Source: Rhizophlyctis rosea
Lineage: Eukaryota; Chytridiomycota; Chytridiomycetes; Rhizophlyctidales; Rhizophlyctidaceae
DNA: 64,000 nucleotides
Direction of reading: 5' to 3'
Assembly (NCBI GenBank): GCA_027596075.1
Contig: JADGJC010000177.1
Coordinates: 20,933-84,932 of the forward strand
Of this stretch, positions 24,526 through 36,890 are shown one piece after another. The stretch's first letter is position 1. Each line of letters starts with the position of its first letter. A program made the position numbers and the translations under genes. A model generated the notes under the pieces. That model made no database searches. It was not told where the DNA came from and was given only the letters and a program-made list of their open reading frames with translations.

Positions 24526-27500
24526 ATGGACTCGGAAGGGTTCCCCTTCTGGGTGGTTACGGAACTTTTAGAGAGTGTGAGACTGCGCCGTATGAAGAAT
24601 GCTGTAGTCCCCCGCTGACGCTTCAATATAAACAAACAGCTTGAGCAAATTAGCGTTCAAATACAGGACCAGAAGTTGAACCGAGAAACGCAACGGACAC
24701 TTCTCCAGAAAAGGGTTCGGGGCTGGGTCAACCAAAGTCTCAAGGCAGACCAAAGAGAAGGCAAAAAGTGTTTCGAAAATCACTTGCACGACAGCTTCCG
24801 CTGTCTCTTGCCCTGTGTGAGCATTGCTAGATACATTCTGCCTATGTGAACTCCAGGCTGATCAGCACACTTAGCAAGACTTTGGGCGTAAGTATCATCT
24901 TAGAGAACACGCACTTGTGAATCTTCTGCAGCAAGCGCAAGGGATCAAGGGGACAAGCAGAGGTCGGAGACTCGCCAAGTGGAAGGACGGATGCGGCCAG
25001 GATGGGCAAGGGAACTTGGGTGCTGTCTATGCTTCGATTGTGGTTGCACAAGTAAGCTGTAGGCATTGCTTAGGAATGGCTCAGATACATGTGCTTATAC
25101 AGCCGATTCTAGAAAGGCCAATCGATGAGCGTTGGATGGGTGAATGAGTTATTGGATGAACTCGCGACGTTCAGTCCCTATACTACTACAACAGGTAATG
25201 GTACATCTCCTTCAGGCAATTGCTTTGACCTCCGTATGAATCGCTGATGCTCGATGAATCCTCAGAGACCGGACAACGACCGCAGCCATCATCTAGAAGC
25301 AGACAGGATGTTATAAATGATTTATTTGGGGTTGGTCTGCCGTGCCTCTGCCTTGTAATTGTTGATTTGCTCAAGACCATACATACAGAATGTGACTGCA
25401 ACTGAAGCCAAATGGCTGATCCGTATCATCTTGAAGGACATGGCTCCACTCATCTTCAAATTTCACCACATCCTGCAAGCTTTCCACTCCTACCTGCCCA
25501 TGCTGCACAAATTGTGAGTCAATACATTTTATGTTTTCCATTTTGTCTGATTCCTTACACTCATTTAGTCAGACGGACTTGAGAGTGACCGCAGACAGAT
25601 TCAGACTGCTGCTGCATGACAATGTTCCACCAGACACATCCTTCAGTGAGGATCCAGACTTGTTCCGAAGCGTCATGAGCAGATACGGTCGTGCTGTTCT
25701 TGGAACATGCATATCCAGCATGGAATGCAATCAAGGTCGATCTCCTGCACATGCGATATTCCAAATGCAGAAGGAGGGGGAGAGGGAGTTCTATGTGGAT
25801 GTTAAATATGATGGGGAAAGGTTTGCATGCATGAAATCTGTGATTTACTTTCAAAGACTGATCATTTCAAGTAGAATGCAAATCCATTTTGATAGCACAT
25901 CAAAGCATGTTCCGATTCTGATCTTTAGCAAAAGTCGACGAAATAGTACGCAGGATAGAAAACGAAGTCATGAGTAAGTGCCAGTAGCATCTTTGTCCCC
26001 ACCTTGGTGTCTCATTTTCATACATTTGTTTTCAGCATTATCAGAGCGGCTTTGGGTCACCCGCATTCATTACCAATCAACCAGACCTTCCACTCTCTCA
26101 ACAAATCCAAAGTGACCAATTGCATATTGGAGGGCGAGCTATTAGTCTATGATGAGGATGAGGACAGGATTGAACAGTTTGGTGGAATCAGGGACTTTTG
26201 GCCGTATGACATCAAGCCAAATGGAACTACTCATCCTAAACCCAAACTAGAGTATGTGTTGTCTTTTTTGAAGAGTGTACCTTTGGTGATGAGCCAACGT
26301 ATAGCTAACAATGACATTTCAGACGAATCGAAACGGGACGTCGTCACTTGATGATTGCGTTCTTTGATGTGCTATACCTCAACAATGAGGATCTTGTGTT
26401 TCAGCGATTCGCGGAAAGGAGAAAAGTTCTCCAAGATATTATCCGGTGTCTACCTAAATGGGTAGGTGTGAAGTGTAGCAGAAAAAGGCTTCTCTCTGTT
26501 TTGATCCCTGAGTTGCATATGATCAGGCAATTTTGAGCGAAACAAGGAAATTCACAGTTCCATCCGGTGAAATTGCTTTGTCAGATGTGACGGTAAGGAA
26601 GGGCATTCCACATTACTTGAAACAAGCAACTTACATATCTACCAGCCATTTAGCACTTTCTATACGGAAGTTATATCACGCCCAGCAGAAGGTGTCATCG
26701 TCAAAGGTGCAAACTCTTTCTACAAAGCGGGAAAGAGGGGTCATTGGTTGAAGGTAGGAGTCGAAGTCAACCTGAATTTCGAAAACACCGATATCATCTG
26801 CTAATTATGCGAGCAGGTGAAGCCAGACTACCAAGAAGGGGGTGGTGACAGTGCCGAATATGCAGTCATTGGTGGAAAATTTGATCCCCGAGAGCATTTT
26901 CATAATTTCAGTATGTCAACGATTAGTATGGAGAAGAAGTCATGTTCTTTCAACGTTGACCATTCTTTGCAGCCTTGGAAGACTTTTCGGACCTTATGAA
27001 TGTCTTCTATATTGGATGTTTGACTAACAAGGATGAAGTCATGAATATGGACGCAAAGGTATCAACAGTGAAAAGTTTTGACCAAGTACTTCCATCAACT
27101 GATCAGGTGCTCTCTCAGCCTTGTTTCAAGATCATATTCAGCTTCTCCGCGGGCTTTTCCGGCCAAGAGTTGAAGACATTCTGTGGTAACTTGTCGCGGC
27201 ACAGGGTGAAACGGAAAGACAATACAGGTGTTAAGGTAAGGACTAGTCTGTGGCGCACTAAAATAGACGGTGCATGAATCGATTACTTACTGGCATGACC
27301 AGTCTTTACCATATGATTTTGAGATCCGCACCGACCAACCCGACTTCCTCTTCACAAAACCCCACGCCGTCGAACTGAAAGGCGGTAGCTTTGTCCAGAA
27401 CCACGGAAGCGGCCACTGGACCCTGCGCCATCCACGGCTAGTTCGACAATGCGGCACAGATCGAGACTGGCGAGATTGCGTCACGTATCAGGAGTTGCAA

Positions 27501-29268
27501 GAAATGGGCCAGGCATCACTGCACCCTATTGATGTTCCTGAGAATGTTCGGAAATTGGAGGAATTGGTCATGGCGGTGAATCGGAAACATGTGCAGGCGG
27601 GGAGGGCGACGACGGTTAGGCGGGAGGCGAAAGTTTCGATTGGAGCTGTGGAGACGGGGAAAATGTGGGGTGGAGTGATAGGCTCTGTGGAGAGTGACGA
27701 AAACACAAACCCTTCCATGGAATCCTACCAGACAACAAACGATGGCAGCCTGGAAGAGATATCATTAAAATCGGTCGAGAGCTCAATATCGGAAGGGCGT
27801 AAAGGGAAACGAAGCGAAAGTCCCAAGAAGGAAAGTTTGTGTGCCAGTGCGGTCCAATCACTTCTGGGATCAGCGTCATGCTCCACCACTACGTCCACTA
27901 TATCCGTCGACTCTACAGGCGAGCCGAAGCGGAATACTCACCTTTTGGAGAAGGACCTTAAGAGGAATGATGGCGGTACTTCCTTTCTGTGGGAGGGAAA
28001 TGCTGTTGGAGAAATGTTTGAATCAAGGGACCGGAGGGTGTGGCAACCGGTACCGCGGATTGACACGGCTCATGCACCTCCACTACTGCTTGCCTCGTCA
28101 TCTGGCTTGGAATTGGTACCTTCCGCCAACAAGATGCTAAATCCACCAACCGGTCTTGCACCTTTGTGGACGGATGAGATTGATGAAGAAGATGTTGTTC
28201 CCTTACCTCCCGTTGCACTGCATTACGATCTTGGACCAACAGCAGATGATTTCACCACCTTGTCCAGCTCAGCTTCCCTTGCCGACGAGACAAAACCGTT
28301 CGCTGGTGAGATGGATGATGACCACATTGGGACGATTGGTGTCGAAGATGTATGTGTTGAAGCTTTGCGGAAGCCATCAGTGGCAGCTTCAGGGATCAGA
28401 ACGGGATCGGATCTGGGGCCGGGGAGTGCTCGTGTTGATGCGGATTGTAGGGTTACAAGTTCATGGGATGACGTGCAGTCGATTGATTTGGGGCTTGGTG
28501 TCGATGATTTTCGGCCGCCTGAGCTCTCGTCTGACCTCGATTTCGAGACACATTCAGGAATACCTGAGTCTGTGGACCTTGGCGGGGATACTTCGGTCCC
28601 AACGGACGAAGTGCAGGAGTTCAGGGACCACATCACTCCTATGGATATGCCAATCCTAAACAAGCACAACTGGCAGCTAGACATCATACCTCCATCACCA
28701 CAATTATTTGCGCAACCTCTTCCCTCACCCGCCGCACTCGACGCAATCCTGCGCGGTCAGATCTTATTCCCTATTCCTGAAATGTGTAACGTCTTTGTAC
28801 CTAGATGTAGCGAGTTCCATGCCCCATTGCAGAGGATGGTCCGAAGACGAGGTCTGAGGATAGTGCATGGGATTGAAGCATTGGTGGAGGGAGCGGGGTG
28901 GAGGGGAGGATATGCAGGGAAGGGTTGGAGGTGTGGGATGGTTGTTCTTGCACACGTGGATGGAGAGGATACGACAGGGGTTGTGAAGAAGTTGGAGGAA
29001 GAGATAGGAATGAGGTGGGTGTTTTTGTTTTGCGCCACTCACTTGCTCGTGGAGTTGAGCTGATTATCGTGTCTTCCAGCCATTGTCAGCCCGGCGAAGT
29101 CCCCGACTTGAAGGTCGTCGTCGTCGTTCATTTTGATTTTCTGGCGGTAGAGGCTGGGGAGAGTGATGTCGATTGGGAGGAGGTGGGAATGATGTGGGCA
29201 GGGCATCCGATTCATGGAGTCTGGCGATCACCTCCACTTTCCGATACCAATACAGACAATCTGTGTTA
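24526..29268 (+). CDS. ATP-dependent DNA ligase, fungal LIG4-like side family
   Basis: Many small exons. The N-terminal DNA-binding domain is recoverable only by splicing: MDSEGFPFWVVTELLES, then RVRGWVNQSLKADQREGKK, RRLAKWKDGCGQDGQGNLG, SVGWVNELLDELATFSP and AKWLIRIILKDMAPLIFKF. The adenylation domain has motif I KYDGER (Lys nucleophile, near 25807) continuing after an intron as MQIHFD and ILIFSKSRRNSTQDR. The other motifs are III (ILEGELLVYDEDE), IIIa (IAFFDVLYLNNEDL), IV (AEGVIVKG) and V (GHWLKVKPDY). FYIGCLTNKDEV and VTYQELQEMGQAS match a family known mainly from filamentous ascomycetes rather than true LIG4. The last long exon (27270 on) adds about 450 acidic/Ser-rich residues and a possible BRCT-like end. 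The start at 24526 is the best in-frame Met, not proven. Role in end joining or repair is inferred. Confidence 0.82.
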
Positions 29269-29741
29269 ATACTGCCCAGAATGACCTCCTGCGACGTGTA
29301 TGTGATACAACTTCGATGCGTGCGACTGTTTACAATTGATCGCGTGATCTAGCCTGAAATATCCACATTGATTGTCGACTCTTTGGCGATCAATTGAAAG
29401 CGAACCTTCAACTTCATTGCAGTATATCGGAGTTCTATGAACATCGACATTTCGCATCCCGAAATGCTGCAATGCGTGGGAAAAAAGGTGGGAAACTGAA
29501 GAAGGTCAAGAGAGGACTTTTGACGGGTTGACCTCCGAAAAGCCCGTTTGGGTCCGAAATCTCCGAACGTGGAAATTCGCCAAGTCGGACGTGGCGGTGT
29601 TTTACCGGCTCATTTAGGGTGGCGGTGCAAGGGGAGGAAATTCAATAAAGCCAGCCAAAGCTTCCAAAACTCGCTTTACACCACAAAACATTTCAACAAA
29701 TTCAACCTTTTGCACCAAAAGTCTTTGTCAAACTATTCACC
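29269..29741. other. Intergenic region
   Basis: No gene seen. A locally GC-rich part around 29520-29640 precedes the next start and may be promoter. Confidence 0.5.
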
Positions 29742-30293
29742 ATGGGCGCCGACCAATCATCCTTCGAACCCCCTCCACCCAACCGCCGCATATCCTCAGG
29801 CTCCTCCGCCCACATCGAAACCCTCATCCCCCACGAACCAACCTCGGAAGCCGTCCGCCTCGTTGTATCAGGCGGTTCCTCCCTCTCAGGCGAAGTCAAT
29901 GCCCCCTGGCTCAACCTCGAGTTCTGGGTCAACACTGGGTCCAAAATCAAATTCAAGGGCAAGGTCAACAATATCCGCATCATGTACCTCAATGGTGGGA
30001 GTGCTGTTGATTTAGGGAAAGTGGAATATGGAAGGTTGCTGGTGGAGGGGGATGTCATGGGGGGTTCGTCGTTGACACCTGGGAAGGTTGTGAAGAGGTC
30101 GCCGGATCAGATTGTTGGTCCACCTGGTGGGACGGGGTGGGCTAGTTTACCTCCACCTGCGCCTGCCGCCTCCTCAGCTCCTGTCAACAATGCTCAGTCC
30201 GCCTCCTCGTCTCAAATACCTCTTGGTGCTCCACCCCAGTACGAAGATTCCGGTCCATCTCAGTTCACATCTGACAGGAAAGACAAGTATTAA
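29742..30293 (+). CDS. Small putatively N-myristoylated protein, 183 aa
   Basis: Single-exon frame with start context caccATGGGC, close to the eukaryotic consensus. The N-terminus MGADQSS fits the N-myristoylation pattern (Gly2, Ser6). Residues about 37-115 show alternating hydrophobic strands with regularly spaced Gly/Ser (SGGSSLSGEVNAPWLNL, LNGGSAVDLGKVEYGRLLVEG), which suggests a small beta-solenoid. The pattern is reminiscent of bactofilin-like polymer-forming proteins, but I claim no homology. The C-terminal 65 residues are Pro/Ala/Ser-rich and end in a charged DRKDKY. It probably sits on the cytoplasmic face of a membrane if the lipid site is used. Family not recognised. Confidence 0.75.
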   Translation: MGADQSSFEPPPPNRRISSGSSAHIETLIPHEPTSEAVRLVVSGGSSLSGEVNAPWLNLEFWVNTGSKIKFKGKVNNIRIMYLNGGSAVDLGKVEYGRLLVEGDVMGGSSLTPGKVVKRSPDQIVGPPGGTGWASLPPPAPAASSAPVNNAQSASSSQIPLGAPPQYEDSGPSQFTSDRKDKY

Positions 30294-30683
30294 ACTGTTT
30301 AACTTGCTCAATCATCCGTGTTGTTTCTCTCTCCATGTATAAGCTAGCGACTTTGTGATTCATTGTATTATCTTCATGTAAATAAGATGTATGTGCTTTA
30401 AGTTGTACTCTACGAGGTGAAGTTAAGTGGAATCAATCGTGGCCAGTGCTTGCTGCCAATGGACTGAATTGACAAGATACAATATGAAAGCCGGTTCCAA
30501 AATGGTGATGCTGGAACCATGCGGCTCTACAATTGGATGGGTGCACATACTATATTGTGGGAATGACTAAAGTAACTGCAGTGCGCCTAAATATGCGATT
30601 CGAGGCATCTAAGCAGTCAAACTGTCAAGGTTGTCCCCTCTTCACGAATCCCGGCACGCAAGCGCCCGTTTGACGCGCCCTCC
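30294..30683. other. Convergent intergenic region
   Basis: No gene seen; shared 3' flanks of the myristoylated-protein gene (+) and the membrane-protein gene (-). Confidence 0.5.
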
Positions 30684-31196
30684 TCAATTCCATCGCCACC
30701 CCACTACCCAAGTATCTACAAAATACCCTGTCACAAATGCGTAAACCATTTTATGTGCTAAATCTAAAACCTGCTCATTCGCCGGCCACGTCCACGGTAG
30801 GGCCCCAACTCCGGTGACATTCTCCAGTGTCTGGTCAATGGCCAATCGCACCCCGGTGAATAGGAAACTTGCGAACGGGCCCGCCACACCGTTGTAGGCC
30901 ATTATCGCGCGAATGCCGCCACCAAGGATGCCTTGACTCCAGTGCATTGCGTGGTTGAGGTAGAGCATGTTGCTGCTGTTGGGAGTCAGGTTTAGGAGGC
31001 GGGCAAGGGTAAGGCCGGGAACGTAAGAGTTTGGACGGTTGGTGATGAGCTGTTCGAGTTTTTCGCCGAGGGTCATAACTGCGACACCTAGAATGCCTGC
31101 GCCTAGACCGTAGGTGAATGCTGTGCCGAGGCCGAGCCGAGTGGTGGATCCCGCGGGGATGATGGGTACCCAAGTACGTAGGGTGCGTTTGTCCAT
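30684..31196 (-). CDS. Conserved fungal integral membrane protein, 170 aa, unknown function
   Basis: Single exon. WVPIIPAGSTTRLGLGTAFT at the N-terminus, RPNSYVPGLTLARLL, LNHAMHWSQGILGG, DQTLENVTGVGALPWTWP and LAHKMVYAFVTGYFVD resemble a small membrane-protein family annotated as hypothetical in filamentous fungi. I recognise the family pattern but know no function for it. Three or four hydrophobic segments are visible (about residues 20-44, 88-105 and 145-165). The PWTWP and NAMHW-type motifs look like the family's fixed points. Confidence 0.8.
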   Translation of the reverse strand: MDKRTLRTWVPIIPAGSTTRLGLGTAFTYGLGAGILGVAVMTLGEKLEQLITNRPNSYVPGLTLARLLNLTPNSSNMLYLNHAMHWSQGILGGGIRAIMAYNGVAGPFASFLFTGVRLAIDQTLENVTGVGALPWTWPANEQVLDLAHKMVYAFVTGYFVDTWVVGWRWN

Positions 31197-31935
31197 TTCA
31201 GTGGATGTTTCGGTGATGATTTAAAGTGCTTGGAGCCGATGACTGCCGATAGTACCGATTGAGAGTTTAGTTATTCGGAACAATTGTATGAGCACCGGTT
31301 GAAAGCGATTACAGGTGTGAAAGAGGTGAAAGATTGATTGGATTCACCGTCATTGAGTACCGGTACTAGGCTGCTGAATTCAGGACGCAACTTCATACCG
31401 TATTTCGATCAAGATGCCCATGACGTTTGTGTTGGGTGGGTGCTTAGGTAATCTGAGACTTTGGCCTTTGGCTCTTGATGCGGCTGGCGTGGGCTGGTGG
31501 GGATAATTATACCACTTGCAAAGGACATGCCACAACAAAAAAAACTCGAATGTATAAGTACATATTTACAACTCGAACTCAATCCCCTTCGTCGCTGCTA
31601 CGGTGCTACCTTGAAAGACGCTGGAAGCTTCAGTCCACGCAACCTTTTACTGATTCGTACTATTCGTCATCTCTTATGAAATCATCCCCTTCATCCTGCA
31701 CTACATAAGTAGAAAACAAATCAAACAAAGGACCAAAGACCTCAAAACAATGCATACACCTACAACCTTTCAGCCTCTCATTTTCCGAAAATGGATTGAA
31801 AGCTTCGCTGACCATGTTTGCACACCTCAAAGTTTCACATACTTGGTGATGTTCATCACATTCGCAGGTATTGTTGATTGGAGCAATGCGCGAAAGCCAT
31901 GGGGATTCCTCCGCAAGGCAGTCATTATATGTTCT
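31197..31935. other. Intergenic region
   Basis: No supported gene. A plus-strand frame starting at 31750 overlaps the doubtful minus-strand gene next door and is considered noise. Confidence 0.45.
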
Positions 31936-32544
31936 TCATTTGATATTTCCATAGAAAGGGTGGTTGAATTCACACGCATCAAGGATACTTCAAGCAAAGC
32001 GATGCTCCTCTTGTACGCCACAACCCGTCACCCACCTGTACACACGGAAGTCAAGCATCGTCTCGTTACACTTCAAATTGTTCCACAGGTCCGCTGTTAT
32101 ACCAACCCCCAAATTCCGCAACCCCAGTCCAGCCCGTCTACAAAGACCATCCGCCTTTACAATTTCCCTTATGCTAACAGGATCGTTACACTCAAGAGGC
32201 ACAGGTCGTCTATCTTGCGCAAAAAACACCGTTTCAACCACATAGGGTATTGCCTCTGATGAATTTGATTCCACTAATCCGGGGTGATAGAAATCGGACA
32301 GCGGTGGACCTGGAGGAGGCAGACGGAAGGTTTGGGTGGATGCGTTCATATCTGGGAGGAATCGGCAAATTGGAGGTTCCGGCCAGTAAGGTCCATACAT
32401 CTGCTCTTGAGATAATATTTGACCTGTTTGATGAAGTGGGTGAGGGAAACAGATTTTGTCGGTGGAAGACTTCAGTGGAACCTTGACAGGTTGAATCATG
32501 AATCCAGTTTGTGGTGATTCGGCTTCCTGAAACAAGTGAAACAT
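31936..32544 (-). CDS. Doubtful small gene, 186 aa, unknown
   Basis: Two exons, 32544-32036 and 31987-31936, join in phase across a 48-bp intron (donor gtgggt, acceptor cttgaag). Exon 1 has protein-like composition (YGPYWPEPPICRFLPD, LPPPGPPLSDFYHPG, AIPYVVETVFFAQDRRPV) and the short exon 2 adds LDACEFNHPFYGNIK before the stop. No domain, signal peptide or family is recognised. Competing frames exist on both strands, so this may not be a gene. Confidence 0.35.
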
Positions 32545-32900
32545 ATTCGACGAGCGGAAGGCGATGTGATATTAGGCAAATCAAGAGACTCCAAAGTAGC
32601 TTGTGCATTGTAAGTACATTTAATTGTTTAGCCTGTTTTGGAAAATGAGCTGGTTGCTGAAAACTGCACTGTCGTTACAGCTTTGCAGATAGATCTCTCT
32701 GGCTGTGAACGCGTCTGCTGCGCCACAAACAGAGTCACCTGGTTCACACGCTCCATTGCTTGCAACTTGCACGCGCCTTACTTCAGCACCCACTTTCACA
32801 TGTCAAGCGACCCGGCCACGTTCGTCAACAACACCACCTTCCTTCCCATCAAACCCTTCCACCACACTTGATCCCTTACTTCAGCATACCAGACACCGAC
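32545..32900. other. Upstream region of the enoyl-CoA isomerase gene
   Basis: No gene seen. A plus-strand frame continues upstream of the chosen Met, so a longer N-terminus (possible targeting peptide) cannot be excluded. Confidence 0.4.
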
Positions 32901-33984
32901 ATGGCCTCAAAAGCATCACAACTGCTCACCGTAGACGCCCCCTCCTCCACTCCAGGTCTCGCTATCATCTCCATCCACCGCGAACCCGTAAACTCCATGA
33001 ACAAGGTGCTTACCCTTGGAACGGTCACGTTCAGGCGATAAACCTCACCCACCTTTCTCCCAGGCCCTCTGGCAAGCCCTCTCCGACACCCTCACCCAAC
33101 TCGAAGCCAACCCCTCCATCCGCGCCGTCATATTCCGCTCCGGACTTAAACGCCCCATCTTCACCGCCGGAAACGATATCAACGAGCTCCACGCCCGTCG
33201 CACGACGCGGGAGCGGTATGTCAGTTTCTGGTTGTTGAAGAACCAGTTTTTGGCGAGATTGTTGAGGTCGAGGTTGAGTACGGCGGCGGCGATAAAGGGC
33301 GCTTGTCCTGCGGCGGGGACGTGTTTGGCGATGTGCTGTGATGTGAGGATCGCGACGAAAGACGTTACTATGGGATTGAACGAGGTGCGTTTAGATCTAT
33401 AACAGAGGAATAGCTTGCTTTGTTTTACCAGGTCTCACACCATTCTCTTTGTCAGGTAGCACTCGGCATCACTGTCCCACACCAATGGACCAAGCTCATG
33501 GCTCGTTTAGGTTTGTGCAGGGACTCGACTCATATTGTCCGTGTGCTCTTTAGCTCATATCACGCTTTCACTGTATCAGTCGGACAAGCTCGTGCCGAAT
33601 ACTTATGCCTTACCTCGCGCATGGTTCCCGCCCCGGAAGGCCTCCGCATCGGTTTAGTCGACCACGTGGTTGACAGCGAAGAGGAACTTCTCTCACTAGC
33701 CACAAAAGAAGTCCAGAAGCTTGCTGGTCTTCCAGGGCAGGCACAAGCCCTCACCAAGGTTAGTTCAAACGATGATTGCATAAAAGGATGCTCAAGATCT
33801 CGCATTCAACACGGGTCGGTTTCTGAAACAGGAATCCATGCGCGGCGCATTCGCAGACGAATGGGGAAATGAAAAGAGGGTTACGGAAGAAGCTGAATGG
33901 GCATGGAAGATGCTGAGCCTAGACAGCACAGTGAAGAGCTTGGATGCCGTCATTGCCAGATTGGGAAATAAGTCTAAGTTGTGA
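32901..33984 (+). CDS. Enoyl-CoA isomerase, crotonase family, ECI1-like
   Basis: Crotonase-fold enzyme, closest by eye to delta3,delta2-enoyl-CoA isomerase of beta-oxidation of unsaturated fatty acids. After a 5' exon ending PVNSMNK, the next exon opens at ALWQALSDTL. IRAVIFRSGLKRPIFTAGND follows (first oxyanion-hole loop and CoA contact), then AAIKGACPAAGTCLAMCCDV (second oxyanion-hole region), GLNEVALGITVPHQW and GLVDHVVDSEEEL. The final exon ends LGNKSKL with stop at 33982-33984. NGACPAGG-type sequence and LNE/LGI are typical of ECI1 rather than of enoyl-CoA hydratases. Mitochondrial versus peroxisomal location is not settled: the C-terminal SKL reads as a classic peroxisomal PTS1 signal, which favours peroxisomes. 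Confidence 0.88.
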
Positions 33985-34163
33985 TTTGCCCTTGTCTTGA
34001 TTTGCTCCTGTTTCGTCCATTTTGTTGTTTAATGTGCTTATGAGTTCACAATATACCCGTCCTGTCCAATTGGAGAGAAAGTTCGAAGGCACTCGCGGCT
34101 GACATCGTTGCTTCATTCCACTAACACAAGCAAAGAGATGTCTACGGATTGCAAATCACCGTC

Positions 34164-35626
34164 TCAGAAATCCAACGAATTCTTCGCACCACCACCACCC
34201 GTCCCACAACCCATCCCAGAACTCTTACTGCCCACCCCAGCCCCAACCTGCCTCGACTTATCCCCAACCCCCTTCGACAAAACCCTCTTATCACTCCCAT
34301 CCTGACTCCTAGCCCCCGTATCCTCCCCCTCCGGGGGCAAATGGAAAGTCTCGATCGAAAACCTCTTTCTCCTCACTTTGAATCCCAAACTCTTCAACTC
34401 AATATCCGTCAATCGCGATGAATGATTCAGCGTCGCGAGACGCGGCAGTTTACGCGGGTGGAAGAGACCGGAGTAGTCGGATGTGTAGAGGGGGTTGATG
34501 GGGGAGGGTGAGCCGGCGAAGGATTCTACTTCGATGACTGCGTCGCAGGTGTGTTCTATGCGGCGGATGAAGGGAACTGAGCGGAGGGCGTGGAAGTCGC
34601 CGTAGAGGTGGGCTGGAAGGGTGAGGATGCAGGATGCGGAGGTTGTGCGGAGGAGGAGTTTGAGGCGGTGGAGGAAGAGGGTTATTGCCTGTGAAAGCAT
34701 TTGTTTCTGCTGGTTAGTTGTGCGACACGCGTGGATCACTCAAGGCAAACTCACGTGTGGATTTGAGGATGAGGGCCAAAATGGAGATGCGATGGAATGT
34801 ATTGCTATTATGAGGAACGGTCGTGGGGATGATGAGGGAGATGGGGAAGTAAGGCTAAACCCTCCCTGTGATATTAGGGAAGCAATCTGGTCGTAGAGGG
34901 TGGTGTAGAACGTATCGGTGGGTTGTGATAAAGATGGCCATGTTGTTAAGTCAAGAAGGGCGAGGCGGGAGGCAGCGTTTGTGAGGAGAGTCGGTGATAT
35001 TGTCTTTGTCAAGTCAAATATGTTACAATATGGCACTTGAGGAGTTGTGGTATCTGAGGCATACATAGTTTAGACAGTCAACTTTGAGACCGGAGTCACG
35101 ATGATTGCCTACCTCTTCGAGGGGAGGCGATTCCAGGAGCAGCACCAGTTGTCAGGGCACTGGCAAATCTGGGTAGCCCCTGATACCTCCACGCAATCTT
35201 CATGCTATCTTCCCCGCCCGCTCTTAGCGCTCCCAATGCTCTTCCTGACACGTTCGCAGCCCCTACTTCCACCACATCACCATCCTCGCCTTCCTCCTCC
35301 GCAGCTGTTTCCGCAGCAGCTCCCTCCACTACACCCATCAAACCCCTCACTAGATCCTCAGGATTTTCGTCGGCCGATGCGACGCAGACCGCATGACCTG
35401 ATGCTATTCCCTGCGCGATGAAGTATTTGAAGAGGAGGTGCGCGTAGCCGGTGAAACGGTCTTCTTTTAGGAGGAGGAGGGAGCCTTGAGGGAGGCCTCC
35501 ACCGAGGACTTCATCGAGGGAAGGGACTCCGGTTGATACTAGCGTTTGACCGTTATGTGCGGATATTCGGGTTGCGGGCGGGGGATTGGACGTTGCGGTT
35601 GGGGTGCGCCGTTTGAAGGAGCTCAT
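34164..35626 (-). CDS. ELP4: Elongator complex subunit ELP4
   Basis: Subunit of the ELP4-ELP5-ELP6 RecA-like hexamer needed for Elongator-dependent modification of U34 in tRNA (the mcm5/ncm5 pathway). The N-terminal exon has HNGQTLVSTGVPSLDEVLGG, GLPQGSLLLLKEDRFTGY, LLFKYFIAQGIASGHAV and MKIAWRYQGLP. Middle exons have CNIFDLTKTI and LTTWPSLSQP. The last exon has TTSASCILTLPAHL, DAVIEVESFAGS, HPRKLPRLATL, KVRRKRFSIETFHLPPE and the family-typical C-terminus ending in LDF. The Gly-rich loop lacks a classical Walker A lysine, as expected for ELP4. An acidic Ala/Glu insert lies in exon 1. It shares a 206-bp intergenic region head-to-head with BUD32. Confidence 0.95.
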
Positions 35627-35832
35627 GTTCGTTTATTATATGGCTGTGAAGTGGATATGAAAAATTGAAAATCAGTAGAGAGATAGAGGTCAAGATCAAG
35701 AAAGACGCGACCAGTGAGTGTGACTCACTGTGACACCAGTAAACAATCGCGTTCCCCCATCTCATTTTGCGTTCTTTCTCCACTTCCTGGCCTTTCATCG
35801 ACATCTTCATTCCCATTCACACGGCCGCAACC
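35627..35832. promoter_or_regulatory. Bidirectional ELP4/BUD32 promoter with AP-1/Gcn4-type palindrome
   Basis: Only 206 bp separate the two start codons, so one regulatory region must serve both genes. At 35712-35730 there is a perfect 8-bp inverted repeat, CAGTGAGT-gtg-ACTCACTG. Its right side contains TGACTCA (35721-35727), the consensus for Gcn4/AP-1-type bZIP factors. Site use is inference. Confidence 0.55.
35712..35730. repeat. Perfect 8-bp inverted repeat in ELP4/BUD32 promoter
   Basis: Arms CAGTGAGT and ACTCACTG with a 3-bp spacer. It overlaps the TGACTCA site described for the bidirectional promoter. Confidence 0.85.

Positions 35833-36890
<1,058 letters not shown>

Noticed and set aside
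31750..32259. 169-codon plus-strand frame
   Set aside because: Overlaps the slightly better minus-strand candidate and shows no domain.
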